From Bugulina stolonifera (lineage: Eukaryota; Bryozoa; Gymnolaemata; Cheilostomatida; Bugulidae), in NCBI GenBank assembly GCA_935421135.1, contig OW285195.1:9082391-9146390 (forward strand): a DNA stretch of 64,000 bases. Direction: 5' to 3'. The notes under the pieces are model-generated. The model ran no database searches. It was not told the DNA's origin and saw only the letters and a program-made list of their open reading frames with translations. Both the position numbers and the translations under genes were made by a program. Positions 36,015 to 46,900 of this stretch are shown piece by piece. Numbering within the stretch: the first letter of the stretch is position 1; every line of letters starts with the position of its first letter.

Positions 36015-37287
36015 TATTTCTGAGTTGGTTATTCTGTTTATATTTTTTAACTTCCATTGGCGCACGCTTTACAAAACAAAATTGATATGCTTTACTGTCT
36101 AGATAAAAAGGAATTACATAATAAATGAGTGATGGCAGATAATGGTGTTAAGTCTATACCAAAGTTTATTTTCAAAAAGTATGTCATGTTTAGTATCAAA
36201 TATAAACAATACAGTCATACATGGCACATAAACAAACAGGCTACCAATAGAAGTACAATATTCATTGATATTTGGAAAAAAAGTTGAGCTTCACTGTATT
36301 TCTTGTACGCTATGTATGAATGTACAAGTATGTAAGAATATGGGATCTACACATAAGAGATAAGACTAAAGAATACAAGCGTAGCGCAATTTTTCACTTG
36401 CTGGCTAACAACATTAGATCTAGTAATATACTCCACCTTGTCTGCCATAAATTATACATGTATGTGCATAATGTGCCACCCAACTGCATCAGGTTTAAGC
36501 TAGTCTGAGAACAAAGGCTAATGGTGCAGACAGTTCTCCTGTATATGAAACAACAATATGAACGGTTCAGAGTTGGTTTTACATGTAATAAGAATATACT
36601 ATTATAGAATAGTCTATTCAGCCTCTCTTTCAGTCATAGTAGGGAGTGAAAACCATCGAGTGTAGATAATATACCTGAACATGTGCATGCAGTGTAGATG
36701 TACTAGTTAACACACTGCAGTGCTTCTACTTTAGCAGTGTATGTGAAATGCACCTTTTTTATGTATAATTTATAAAGTTTGTATATGAGTATAGACTCTG
36801 CCAGGGGCCCGGGCTTGATTTTTTGGCCCCACCAACTGTTCTTAGGTGGATATGGTTGTAAGTATTACATATCTAAGACGGTGAGCAGGTGTTGTAGCAG
36901 GAATGAATAGCTACTAAATGCTTGCTAAGAAATGTCTATTGGAGGTAAGAGTGGACAACTTACAAAAGAAAGACAAGACAACTCTCATTTATTGAACATT
37001 AGCTAAGCATTCGCTTCATTATAAGTATAGCACATACAAAGTCCCTTATCACATGTTTAGTGAATGTTATTGCTGGTTGTAGAGGTAGTAGTGAAATACA
37101 ATAGAGTTATCTTCACTCTGCACTCAGTTAGGCCCTATCTCTGATTGGATCATGTCATATGTTATAATTACTGTTAGCCTGCTATTTCAAAAGATCAAAT
37201 CTTGAAGTAAGAGTGGCCCATTAAATAACCTTGACCCAATAATAAAAGCATATCAACGCTGGGAGCTTAGGCTAAGTGTATGCCTTG
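36015..37287. other. Intergenic spacer between GST copies 1 and 2
   Basis: No gene seen. The last 200 bp before the GST copy 2 TATA box are closely similar to the sequence before GST copy 3 (about 58600-58790), so this part belongs to the duplicated unit. Confidence 0.5.
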
Positions 37288-37295
37288 TATAAAAG
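37288..37295 (+). promoter_or_regulatory. TATA box of GST copy 2
   Basis: TATAAAAG 142 nt before the ATG, in a block conserved with GST copy 3 (GGCTTAGGCTAAGTGT just upstream in both apart from single changes). Confidence 0.65.
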
Positions 37296-37429
37296 AATGA
37301 GCATAACACAGCCAATCACACATCAAGTACTATTATCATCCTGATAGTATTGAGTGTAGAGTGCTCTAGTAGAGTGTAAATACTGTTCTATATTTTCTCT
37401 GTTAAACCAGCAAACCCATCAGAACAAAC

Positions 37430-40400
37430 ATGGCTCCAACACTGGGATATTGGAAACTCCGAGGGGTAAGAATGGATAAACAAGTATTTTATGGAATAGG
37501 ACTTAATAACGTTACAAATCCACAGAACCTCAGTTTTTAAAGCCCGTGGAGATCTTTTGTCGAAAGATTTCTAGAAATCTCCTTTGATTGGTGCTTGAGG
37601 TTTAGCCTTTGACTACTGGGAAAAACCCGAAAACCCCCGAACCCCAACCGCAAATTTCAGCCCCCTCCCCAATCTTTTACATTCCTAGAAATCTGCCGAC
37701 AAACATTCTCATACCAGTGTGCACACCACTGGCCAGCCTAGGTACAACTACAAACATGAAAAGCTACATTGTACTTATTTCTCTGTTTGTATATTTCTGT
37801 AGTTTGGACATGCTATCAGAATGGTTCTACACTACAAGGAGGTGGAGTTTGAGGATAAAATGTACGACAACCCTGATGACTGGTTTGGTAAAGACAAGTT
37901 TAACCTGGGTCTACAATGGCCAAATGTAAGTATGTGACCATATACCATGGCATGGTTATAGCATTGCAACTGATAAAATGCATTTTCACATGTTGAAAGG
38001 TTCAAGACTCAAGACTAAAACTCTTGCTGATGCTCTCCAATACAATTTCTCAACAACAGATATGCCAATGGCAACAACCAAATTGATCTTTTGATTTTTC
38101 AAAATATTGCTACATGTGGAGAAAAAACAGACAGCTTCTTTTTGTAATGATTTCAGGTTGGCAAAGTACATGTACATGTATCAAATCCCATCCAAGTATA
38201 CTTATCACACTCCATATACAATGTAATATTGCTGTGAAATTTAGGACTGGCGTAAGATGATAGGTTACAATCAGGTGGTGTATACTTTGCACACCTCGAC
38301 CTACATTTTAAGGGCATCATTCTACTAGTGTTTGCACTAATAGTAGTCAAATACAATTGTGTTAGGGCTGATCTTTTATCTTTCAAAACCTGATGACTGA
38401 GCTTGTGCCTTGTTCAATTTATTAGCTCTCCAATATTTTCTATTGAAATGTGCACTAGACTGAAGACAATAGCTTATTGATGTCTATGCCTAGGCCCTAG
38501 AGCCCTAGACTGCAGGTGTCCCTGACTATAATATTTTTGGTACATCCAGTCAAGCCACTGCACAGTCATGTCATGCTAAAGTAATCAATCACATGTACTT
38601 GTCACATTGTCAGACAGATTAATTAGGATTCTGTAACAAACAGGATGGCCTTAAATACATGCACATGTACATGTAGGAACCAGGTGGTAGAGGTACACTG
38701 TAGTAGCATAGTAGCAGTACTGTGCCGTAGCACCGTACTGTACATGTACTAATAAGTAATAATAAAAATACTACTGAATTCAAATTGTGAGAAAACTTTG
38801 TTTTAATAGACCAACATGTAGGCTACTACTTTTATAACAGCAGGATGTGAGACTGTACATTATATACCTCAGGAACCAAGTCATGGCGGAGGTAGAGTGA
38901 AGAGCATAAAGGATATTGTTTGGTATTTCTAAAATGTAGAATCATGAGACAGTTAAATTAATTAACCTTAGTCATGATGACCAGTTATGTTTCATGTTGA
39001 TGAGAGGCAGTGGCAATTAATTACATCACCCTTTACCATTTGTTCCAGAATTTCACTAGAACCACTAGACTCTTTTTATAAAGTAGTTTAGCAATTCTAC
39101 TGAAGTAACCCATAGGATGTGCAATGGTTGGAGGGGTGTGGTATTTGGTTGGCTGCCTAAATGGACACCTAATAATAGTTGTATCTGGTTCTGGGGGTGA
39201 ACGTTTGCTTACTAATAGATATGAAAACCGGAACAGTGACACAGCAGTTTGGTCTGTACACAACTGCATGGTACTACATATTAATTGTTTGTACATCTAG
39301 ATGCCTATGCATACATGTGTGCTGTGCATATGCATTTCAATTTAACAGATAAGCCTCGTGCATGCATAGGTACTAATCATTTGTTTGAATACTTGAAGTA
39401 AACATCTGTGTTAATAGGTCCCATATCATGACTTGTGGTGCATGTTAAATAACTATTAGAATTATTTCTTGTAGTTGCCATACTATATCGATGGAGATGT
39501 TAAATTAACAGAAACTAGTGCTATAATGGCATACCTTGGTAGGAAGTATAACTTGGGTGAGTATAAGTCAAGGTTTCCTACATGGTGATTGGATGTTTTC
39601 TAAATCTCAATCTGCAAACATTGAAGAGGTTACACATAACAACACATAGGCCTACATGTCTAAGTACAATATGGCTTATCTGTCTGCACCTGCATGTTTA
39701 AATAATACTTGGCATGAGAATAACTTTGAAGTTGTTCTCTCTTAGCTATTGAATAGTAAAGCTTAGGCCACACTGACGCGAATTTTCTTGCGAATAGCGA
39801 ATTTTGGCCAAAGGCAAATTCGCAAATTATAATCGAGCGTGCCACACTGCAAAAGCTCCAAGCGAATTCGCATTGATTTCACCCAATGAGGGGTCAAAAT
39901 TATTATCCCCGGTCACGCTTCTCATTCACTGCAGAACTAGAACTCCGAAAAATGTAAAATAAAATTATAATTAAAATAGAATAAAATAAATTAATTATTT
40001 TATTCTTACTTTCATTCGTTTTACACAATTCTTGCAAACGGAAGTAGTCATTTTATTCATCAGTTAAAATAAATGTTTTAATATAATAATTTAAACTCAT
40101 GATTGATTGAAAATCCGTGGCTCTGAACACGTGACAGTAACGTGACAAGTAAAAATTGGCCAATAACAAATTAGCGAGTTGCGAATTAGCTGATTGAGAT
40201 CAGCGAGTGCGAAATCGCTAATTTTGCGCGAATTCGCACAAATTTGCGATTTGGGAATTCGCCTTTGGCCAAAATTCGCTATCCGCACAAAAAATCGCGT
40301 CAGTGTGGCCCTAGCATTACAGCAGGAAAAGAATTTTCCAACAGACTTGATTAAGCTGACAACTGTAGTCATAGCAACTGTATATACAGTGTATTACAAA

Positions 40401-42230
40401 ATACCACTGATTCTGTTCATTAACATGAACTTATTGTGTCGGATATTCAAGGTGGAACAACTGACGAGGCCAAGAGAAATAATGATATGACGTACAGTGC
40501 TGCATTTTCACACCGTTTAGCTTATGTCAGAGTAGTGTATGGCCCGGCTTCAGACTTTGTGAGTACTCCATGGCGAGCTTGATTAAGATACACCAACAAT
40601 TTATGATATGTAATATTTTAAAACTTGAATCAAATGTGATAGGCTTAAACTTTCACATGGAGCACATCTTAAATGCTCTACTGTGTAGTGGCAGCAGTGG
40701 CAGCACTATAATATACTAGCAGCATGATTGGCTACTCTAAACTACAATCATGTCAGGATTCATGTTCTGTAATATTAATATTGTTGTAGGAAAAAAATAA
40801 AGAAACATTTTTTGAGGGACTAAATGGTAGGCTTGAACAATTCTCTAAAGTGTTGGGAGATAAAGACTGGTTTGGAGGCTCTGAGGTGAGTAGTACATGG
40901 CTATTACACATGTGGAAAATAATGGTCTCTTCAAGAGAGTAATGGTAGCATGTTCTGTTCACTGTGCTAGACAATTAGGTGCCATAGAGGCCCTGGTTCA
41001 AACACCAATCAGGGACTGATTTATCATGGGTTTGAAACAAGTCTCTGACTGCTCAAAAATAATTTCCTTGCTAAAAATACATCATTATATAAAAAATGGC
41101 CAAACCCCTTAACAGCTAAAAGCTTATTTCTATAAGTGCAATACCTAGCACAACAGTACATAATATTACAATAAATATACAGTTATCAAGCTATTAGTAG
41201 CCTCCTTACATTGAGCCAATAGCATCAAGAACTGTAAAGCTCAATTTTGTGTCGTAGCATCATCATATCTTCGAGATTTGACCATTAATCATTTTGAAGG
41301 CAAATTTAAAAAATTTCATCAGTAGTATTAAAATGTTATATCAAATGTAAAAAGTATTAACTATAGGGTAATTAATTTAGGCTATTGCAGTAAAAGTAAA
41401 GTTTTAAAACCGAAATTCTATTGGCTGATGACCACCGAAATGCTGAGATAGATATCGTACATACCGGTTATCAAAATAGCAAAATCTGGTTTCCCAGTTA
41501 TCAGTGAGCACCGAGAATGCAGCTTCATACTTACTATGCTAGAAAATGAAACATCATCACAGTTTTATGTGTCTAAAATGAGTGTGAATATGCTTTAACC
41601 ACATATGTATTATTAAATCTGTGGCTTTAACACATGGGCTTCCACACAATACAGAGTGATGTGAAACGCTAACTACTGAACTAAATTTTAGATGGTGTAC
41701 GCAGACTTCTCTGTCTATGACCTGTTGGACGTCTGGAACCAGTTCCAACCTGGTTGTGTTGAGAAATTTGACAATCTAAAAGCATTCATGGCCAGGTAAT
41801 AGAGTAGAACTTTATAATATATAATTTATATTACAAAACTGTATCTTAGTATTAGCTAGTATTTACTCGTCTATTGCGATCTAATTTATGGAGGAGTTTG
41901 ACAGACTGGCATTGGATAGAAACTCACTAAATGTATGTTTTGTTTTTCTGGTTGGATTTGGAGACTGAGCACTAATTTGAAAAACTTGGATAGACTTCTA
42001 TGTGTGGTTGAAGTTATGTTATCCTCACATCTATATAAACATTAGAACAACCTATAACGCTGTCGTGGCTATTACTCTCATAGGCAAGCTAAGGTTTACC
42101 TGTAATTATATTAATTTGTAGAGTTGAAGCTCTTCCTACCCTTCAGAAGTTCTTAGCCTCAGAGAATGGCATGAAGAAGGGACCATTCAATGGAGCAATG
42201 GCCCAGTGGGGCGGGAAAGCCTTGCCTTGA
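37430..42230 (+). CDS. Mu-class glutathione S-transferase, copy 2
   Basis: Glutathione transferase of the mu class, as copy 1. Exons: 37430-37465, 37803-37925, 39475-39556, 40452-40558, 40790-40885, 41692-41795, 42122-42230, each the same length and phase as in copies 1 and 3 (657 nt, 218 aa). [12 protein letters not shown] starts the protein; [26 protein letters not shown] and [14 protein letters not shown] follow. Exons and introns 1, 2, 4 and 5 align over long stretches with copy 3, so the two arose by recent segmental duplication. Intron 2 has about 0.9 kb not in copy 3, and intron 3 has a MITE. The Polinton begins 257 bp past the stop codon, beyond the poly(A) signal, so the gene should be intact. 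Confidence 0.93.
39764..40312. mobile_element. MITE in intron 3 of GST copy 2
   Basis: Terminal inverted repeats of about 65-70 bp begin AGGCCACACTGACGCG (39764) and end CGCGTCAGTGTGGCCCT (40312). Both continue with the shared segment TAGCGAATTTTGGCCAAAGG. The interior is non-coding. The corresponding intron of GST copy 3 (60164-60460) lacks it and reads GAATAGTAAGAGCAAGAGTA across the site, an empty-site control. The terminus resembles hAT-type MITEs; no clear target duplication remains. Confidence 0.8.
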
Positions 42231-42372
42231 GAAATTAGGTCATAGAACTTAAAACCATGAATTGTAATGTAATACAGTATATGGATTAGCCTATGCATAC
42301 TCTGTGTATGTTAATGTCTATAAGAAAGCTGTGGTTTCATTTTGAGTTGTATAACATCATTTGTGAACTGGC

Positions 42373-42378
42373 AATAAA
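42373..42378 (+). terminator. Poly(A) signal of GST copy 2
   Basis: AATAAA in GGCAATAAAATC, 142 nt past the stop. The same context (GGCAATAAAATA) recurs at 57054 beyond the Polinton, and ACAATAAAAA follows GST copy 3. Confidence 0.75.
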
Positions 42379-42481
42379 ATCTTCTTGTAAAAAAATTACA
42401 ATCACGATGTACATGATATTGCAGTATAATACTTGCTTTTAGAAATGTTAGCTGTTCTCAACTGCTACAAACATGTCTTTC

Positions 42482-42487
42482 AATGTG
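42482..42487. repeat. Left target-site duplication of the Polinton (AATGTG)
   Basis: Matches 57005-57010 exactly and abuts the first base of the left inverted repeat. Confidence 0.9.
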
Positions 42488-43021
42488 AGTAGTATAGTCA
42501 GTGCAGATCTACACAGACACCCGGCCCTTTCCGCGTCGTATTAGCCCTAGATCCAAAAACTCCCCGGGCGGACGACCACCCCACCCGTCCTCTCGCCCCT
42601 CCTCTCCCCTAAACCTCACTCTATGTGCAAAGCCCTAGAACCTACTCCCCCCCCATCGCGGGTGGGGTTTCAAAAACCTCATCGGCTGTTCCGCGGAACC
42701 CAGTCTAAAGAGCAAACCCCTCGCCCGGTCCCACGGCTCGGGCGAGGGGGCGCGCGCGTACGCGCGCGCCCCCCCGCCCCGCGAACCCCACCCGTCCTCC
42801 CTCCACCCGTCCCCGCCCCTCCCCACCCCTCCCCACCCCAAACCCCTCCGCCTCGCGGCGGTTCTCGTTTGCGAGTCCAGCCGTGGCCCCACGCCGCCCT
42901 CCCCCCCGCCCATCCCCCGCCCCTCCCCCGCCCTCCCGCCCCAACGACCCGTCGCGACCCTCGCGGGCGGACCGTCGGCTGGAGTAGGGTGAAGCGAAGG
43001 AAAATACGGGTTAGAGTAATG
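42488..43021. repeat. Left terminal inverted repeat of the Polinton
   Basis: About 534 bp inverted relative to 56451-57004, with small indels in G/C runs. Much richer in GC than the host sequence. It contains the self-complementary GCGCGCGCGTACGCGCGCGC and a long C-rich tract. The similarity stops abruptly after GGTTAGAGTAATG. Long open frames here come from skewed composition. Confidence 0.92.
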
Positions 43022-43427
43022 ATAGGCTACACCCGTGCGGAGTGCCCGTGCAGAGTTTACGACGCTGACTATACTACTATAAAAAACTTACCGAGTGGTG
43101 GTGGTGGTGCTTCCGGATGATTTCTTCGCCGGGGACTGTTGAGACTGAACTGGTCGGGGTGACACCGCACTCGCGCGCTCCTCCGTTCGAGCGCCCCCGG
43201 ACCTTCGATGAAAGACTCGCGTCTTAACCCTCATTTTCCCCGGACCCTCCCCTAGGGAAATCGCCCGTCCCCGTGACGAGCGGCGAGAGAAAGTGAAGGC
43301 GGTGGCTCTTCCGCGCTTCAAACCGTAGACTTCGCGAGGAGGTTAGCCGACGACATCATCGCTCGGAGGGGTAGAAATAGAAATAGATAAGCGGGATAGA
43401 TGGATGCTTGTCTTCTCATCGCCATCG

Positions 43428-43464
<37 letters not shown>
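43428..43464. repeat. CAT trinucleotide microsatellite
   Basis: About twelve CAT units within the Polinton left arm; on the minus strand it reads as poly-Met, which is an artefact. Confidence 0.95.
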
Positions 43465-43468
<4 letters not shown>

Positions 43469-43724
43469 CAAATAGACCCGCCTCTACGATGATGTCGTTG
43501 ACTCGCCACCAATTTCTTTGACCACCGCGTCCACTTTCCCCCGGGTAGCAAACTCCGATAGGGAGAGAGCGCATCGTGCGCGTGCGATGTCACCCCCCAC
43601 CTACGAATGAAGACAATAGAAGAAATGTGAACTGATAAGGGGTGAGTATGAGCGGAAGCTGCGCTAGTATCGTCTACCCCTTTGGTTTGGAGAGGTAAAT
43701 GGTTTTTAATGTATTAGCTAGTGT

Positions 43725-43730
43725 TTTATT
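43725..43730 (-). terminator. Candidate poly(A) signal of the Polinton DNA polymerase
   Basis: AATAAA on the minus strand about 175 nt past the polymerase stop. Confidence 0.45.
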
Positions 43731-43903
43731 GCTCGGTTTTAAGGCTACAACCGGTAAACCCTCCGTTTTGAGGACGGAGACCCCTTACAATAGAGAGTGA
43801 ATGTGAAAAAAATTATATGGGTATATGTACAAGGGTTATGATGCACTGTTCGTTTACTCTTCAATTTATCGAATGAAGTAGTCTCATCTCCGAGAAATCA
43901 GTA

Positions 43904-46900
43904 CTAGCATTCTATAGGACTCGTACTCACCCCGTCTTCTGCAACCTTCCGCTTACCATAGAAGTAGGTGAGTCCGGTCTTTAGCTGGGTGTAGCTATAC
44001 GTTTGGTTTCCTCTTCTGATAAAACCCCGATTGTCCCCTCTCACCGACTCCCCTGTCCTGAGCACGGAGAGGAACTTCTCTTTGGTTAGGGCGTTTCCTC
44101 TTTTGTTTAGTCCTTTGCTGCTATACTTGCTATCACCATCAGCGGACCAGCAAAAGTATGTTTTTGAGTTGAGCGCGATGACCCCCTCCCCCCGAAACTC
44201 CTCCTTAAACAGGCCGGGGGTTCGTGTTTCGTATCGTTGCACCTTCTCACAACATTCCCTCATCTCCCACTCTTGGCCAAGCACCTTGGTCGTGATAAAG
44301 TCTTCCTTGTGCCTATCGCAGAAGGGTCTGGGAAACCATCTACCATATTCTCTGTAGAACTCTTCTTTTTTATCTTTTCGGATGACCTCATCTATACTAC
44401 GAGCACTCAGAGCCATGTAAGCGCTATCCGTGTCCATTTCTACGTACTCAAAGTCCTCTCTGCTGACGAATCTGTGAAAATAAAACGGACGGGTTGTAGG
44501 GGGGGGGGGGGGGGTTGGGGTTGACACCAAAGAATAAATAGAGAAGGATTTGATAAAATCTTTGTATAGTCTAGTTCTACTTACCTATCCATAAAGTCGT
44601 AGTAGAATTCTAGCATTCTCAACTTGGCTCTCTGGAGGATAACGAATCCTACGACAGATGGAACATCCATTCGAATCTAAAAGAAAGAAAGAGAGAGAGT
44701 TTACCCTACCACTCAGAAAAAGTTTCGTCAAATCAAGAATCAAAATAAAAAAAAGATTGTCAACACTTGCCTTTTTCTTGTGAAGCTCTATCTCAAAGTA
44801 GTTTTCATCAACTTCGTTTAGACTAGAAAAGTGCCTACTCCTCACTTTGACAGCCGCCTCCTCTACTGTCTCCACATACTTGACAGTCTTATGTTTCTCT
44901 TTATTTGTTATGGTCTTTCCGTAGGCTGAATTCCCAACGAGCTTGCTGGTGCTGGCCAAGAGGGCCAGGTCGGGGTTCACATCCCCACCTCTTCTTGCGT
45001 CTGAGACCGAAGAACCAAAGTCTTTGTAGATGGCTCGTGGGATAAAGTGAACAAACTGATAGATCCTGGTAATTATCAAACCTTGATCTAGATACCATCT
45101 AGCCAGATCGGAGAGTAGTGTGATTCGCTCGCCAAAAAGACTCCCCACGAGCATTCGCTGAGGTCTCTTCAAGAATCCGTTCTGTTCGGCAAAAGCGCGC
45201 ATGTGTTCGCTAAGGTGTTCTCTTCCCACGTTTATATTCTTGAAAATAGGTGCCATCTCAGAGAACTTCGCTTTTAGCTCTTCGGGTACGGAAATGTCAC
45301 ACTCCACTAAACCATAGTACTCTCCACTACGAATGTTATTGATTATCTTATCGAGGTTGACGTAACCCCTCTCCGGATAGAGAGAAGAAAAGAAGATGGC
45401 GAGAAATGTCCTAACTTCTACATCCGAACGAACTCGCGCTTCCCACTCACACTGCCGAGTGGTGATGAGCTTATAGCCTAGAGCCTTGATGTAATCTTCT
45501 TTCCTTGCAGTGTCCACCCGGAGCTCTTCATTCGTCATGTTTCTGACACCTTTTCCGTTCCCTCCTAGCTCGCACTCGTGCCCATGCCAGTAGCAACCGT
45601 GGAATTGGTACACCGTCCGACTCTGTTCGCTATAACCATCCACTGGTAGGTTGTGACAGCCTATCCTCATTTCTCCTCCATTCTGTTGGTGAAGGATGAC
45701 CTCTCCTCTCTTCCACGATTGGAACTCTAACCAACCATGCGCCACTTTGCTGAACTTTTTAATAGGTTCTAGAGCAAAGCCTCGGCTCTCTAGCCTCCGC
45801 CTGGGATAACCCGTAGGCATATTCCCCATCATACAGTATAGGTAGAGGGCGTTGGCATCAACTCCCAGAATGGACCTACAGGGTTTTGCGGATGTGCCAT
45901 ACATCTTCTCTCGAATAGAGGTCACTCCAACTTCATGATGTCTGTGAAAGATAATGCTTGGCCCTCCCACGAGGTTATCGCGAAGAGTATGGTACAGACT
46001 TTTGCTCTCCTCATCGAACAGACATATGGGTTGCGAGTTGCAAAGTTCGTCTCGGAGAGACATTAACCTATGCAGCGGAAGAGCGGCTTGTGGAGGAGAG
46101 TAGCCATAAGGTCGGGCCTCCACCTCCATAAACAACCATCTGATAGCCAAGCCTGGAAGCGAGATTGCGGATTTCAACATGTCAATACCCTTTTGTCGAT
46201 AGATAGAGCTCTGACGTGCAATGGCCTCGATGAATGGGGCCACATCGAGGTTGTTGTACCAGATGAGAAAATCCCTGAACGTTTCCATGTTCTCTCTTTC
46301 CCACACGACCTGACAGTGGTGATAATCTTGCTCGCTCAATTCTTGCTGAGTCAGCGAGTTGAAAAAACTCTCTCGGGGAGGGAGTCCATAATAATCCAAC
46401 CTTCTCAGGGAATCTACCCAGTCGTAAGGAAAGAATCCCTTACTCTCTGACACGCCAAATGCCTTCAAGTATTTGGAGTAGTTGAAGCCCGGTGCGATAA
46501 AGTTGCATATGTCAAGGAACCTAAAACGTCTACTCTCCACGCAGGACATACTGTTAACACGCTTAACGATGAAGACAAAATCTTCTCCCTCCTCCTCTTG
46601 TAGAGAGCGAAGCAAAGGTCCCTTTAGTATATTTAGGTCATACTTTTGTGAGTTGAAACCAACCACCGGAACGCTGGAGATGTGCTGTTCTAACTCTCTT
46701 TCTAATCCGGAGAGACCGGACTTCACCCTGTAAGTCGAGACGTTAGAGAACTTTTCGTCAGCAAAGGCTTCTTCTCTATCCGCCCGATCCGCAAGGAAAG
46801 TAGAGAGTCGCTTGCGTACATCCCGGAATCTTTCTCCGAACAAATCTCCTGCCACGTCAGCAATCTTTGCTATGTAGTGGACGAATTGACGAATGCACTT

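Larger units (their letters stand above)
43022..43903. other. Left subterminal region of the Polinton
   Basis: Presumed 3' UTR of the polymerase and sequence up to the TIR. AATAAA on the minus strand at 43725-43730 is a likely poly(A) signal for the polymerase. Positions 43428-43464 are a CAT trinucleotide run. Positions 43065-43078 (CTGACTATACTACT) repeat the right end of the element. A minus-strand Arg/Ser-rich frame around 43090-43330, without an ATG at its start and ending at a good donor (CACTCG before GTAAGT), may be an exon of a further small gene. Confidence 0.45.

Noticed and set aside
40966..41012. B-box-like GGTTCAAACACC suggesting another SINE or tRNA in GST copy 2 intron 5
   Set aside because: No convincing A box, no tail and no target duplication.
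42623..43120. Proline- and glycine-rich frames in the left TIR (and their equivalents at 56433-56876)
   Set aside because: They arise from strongly skewed GC composition in both TIRs; not listed as genes. The one spliced possibility is recorded as a low-interest finding.
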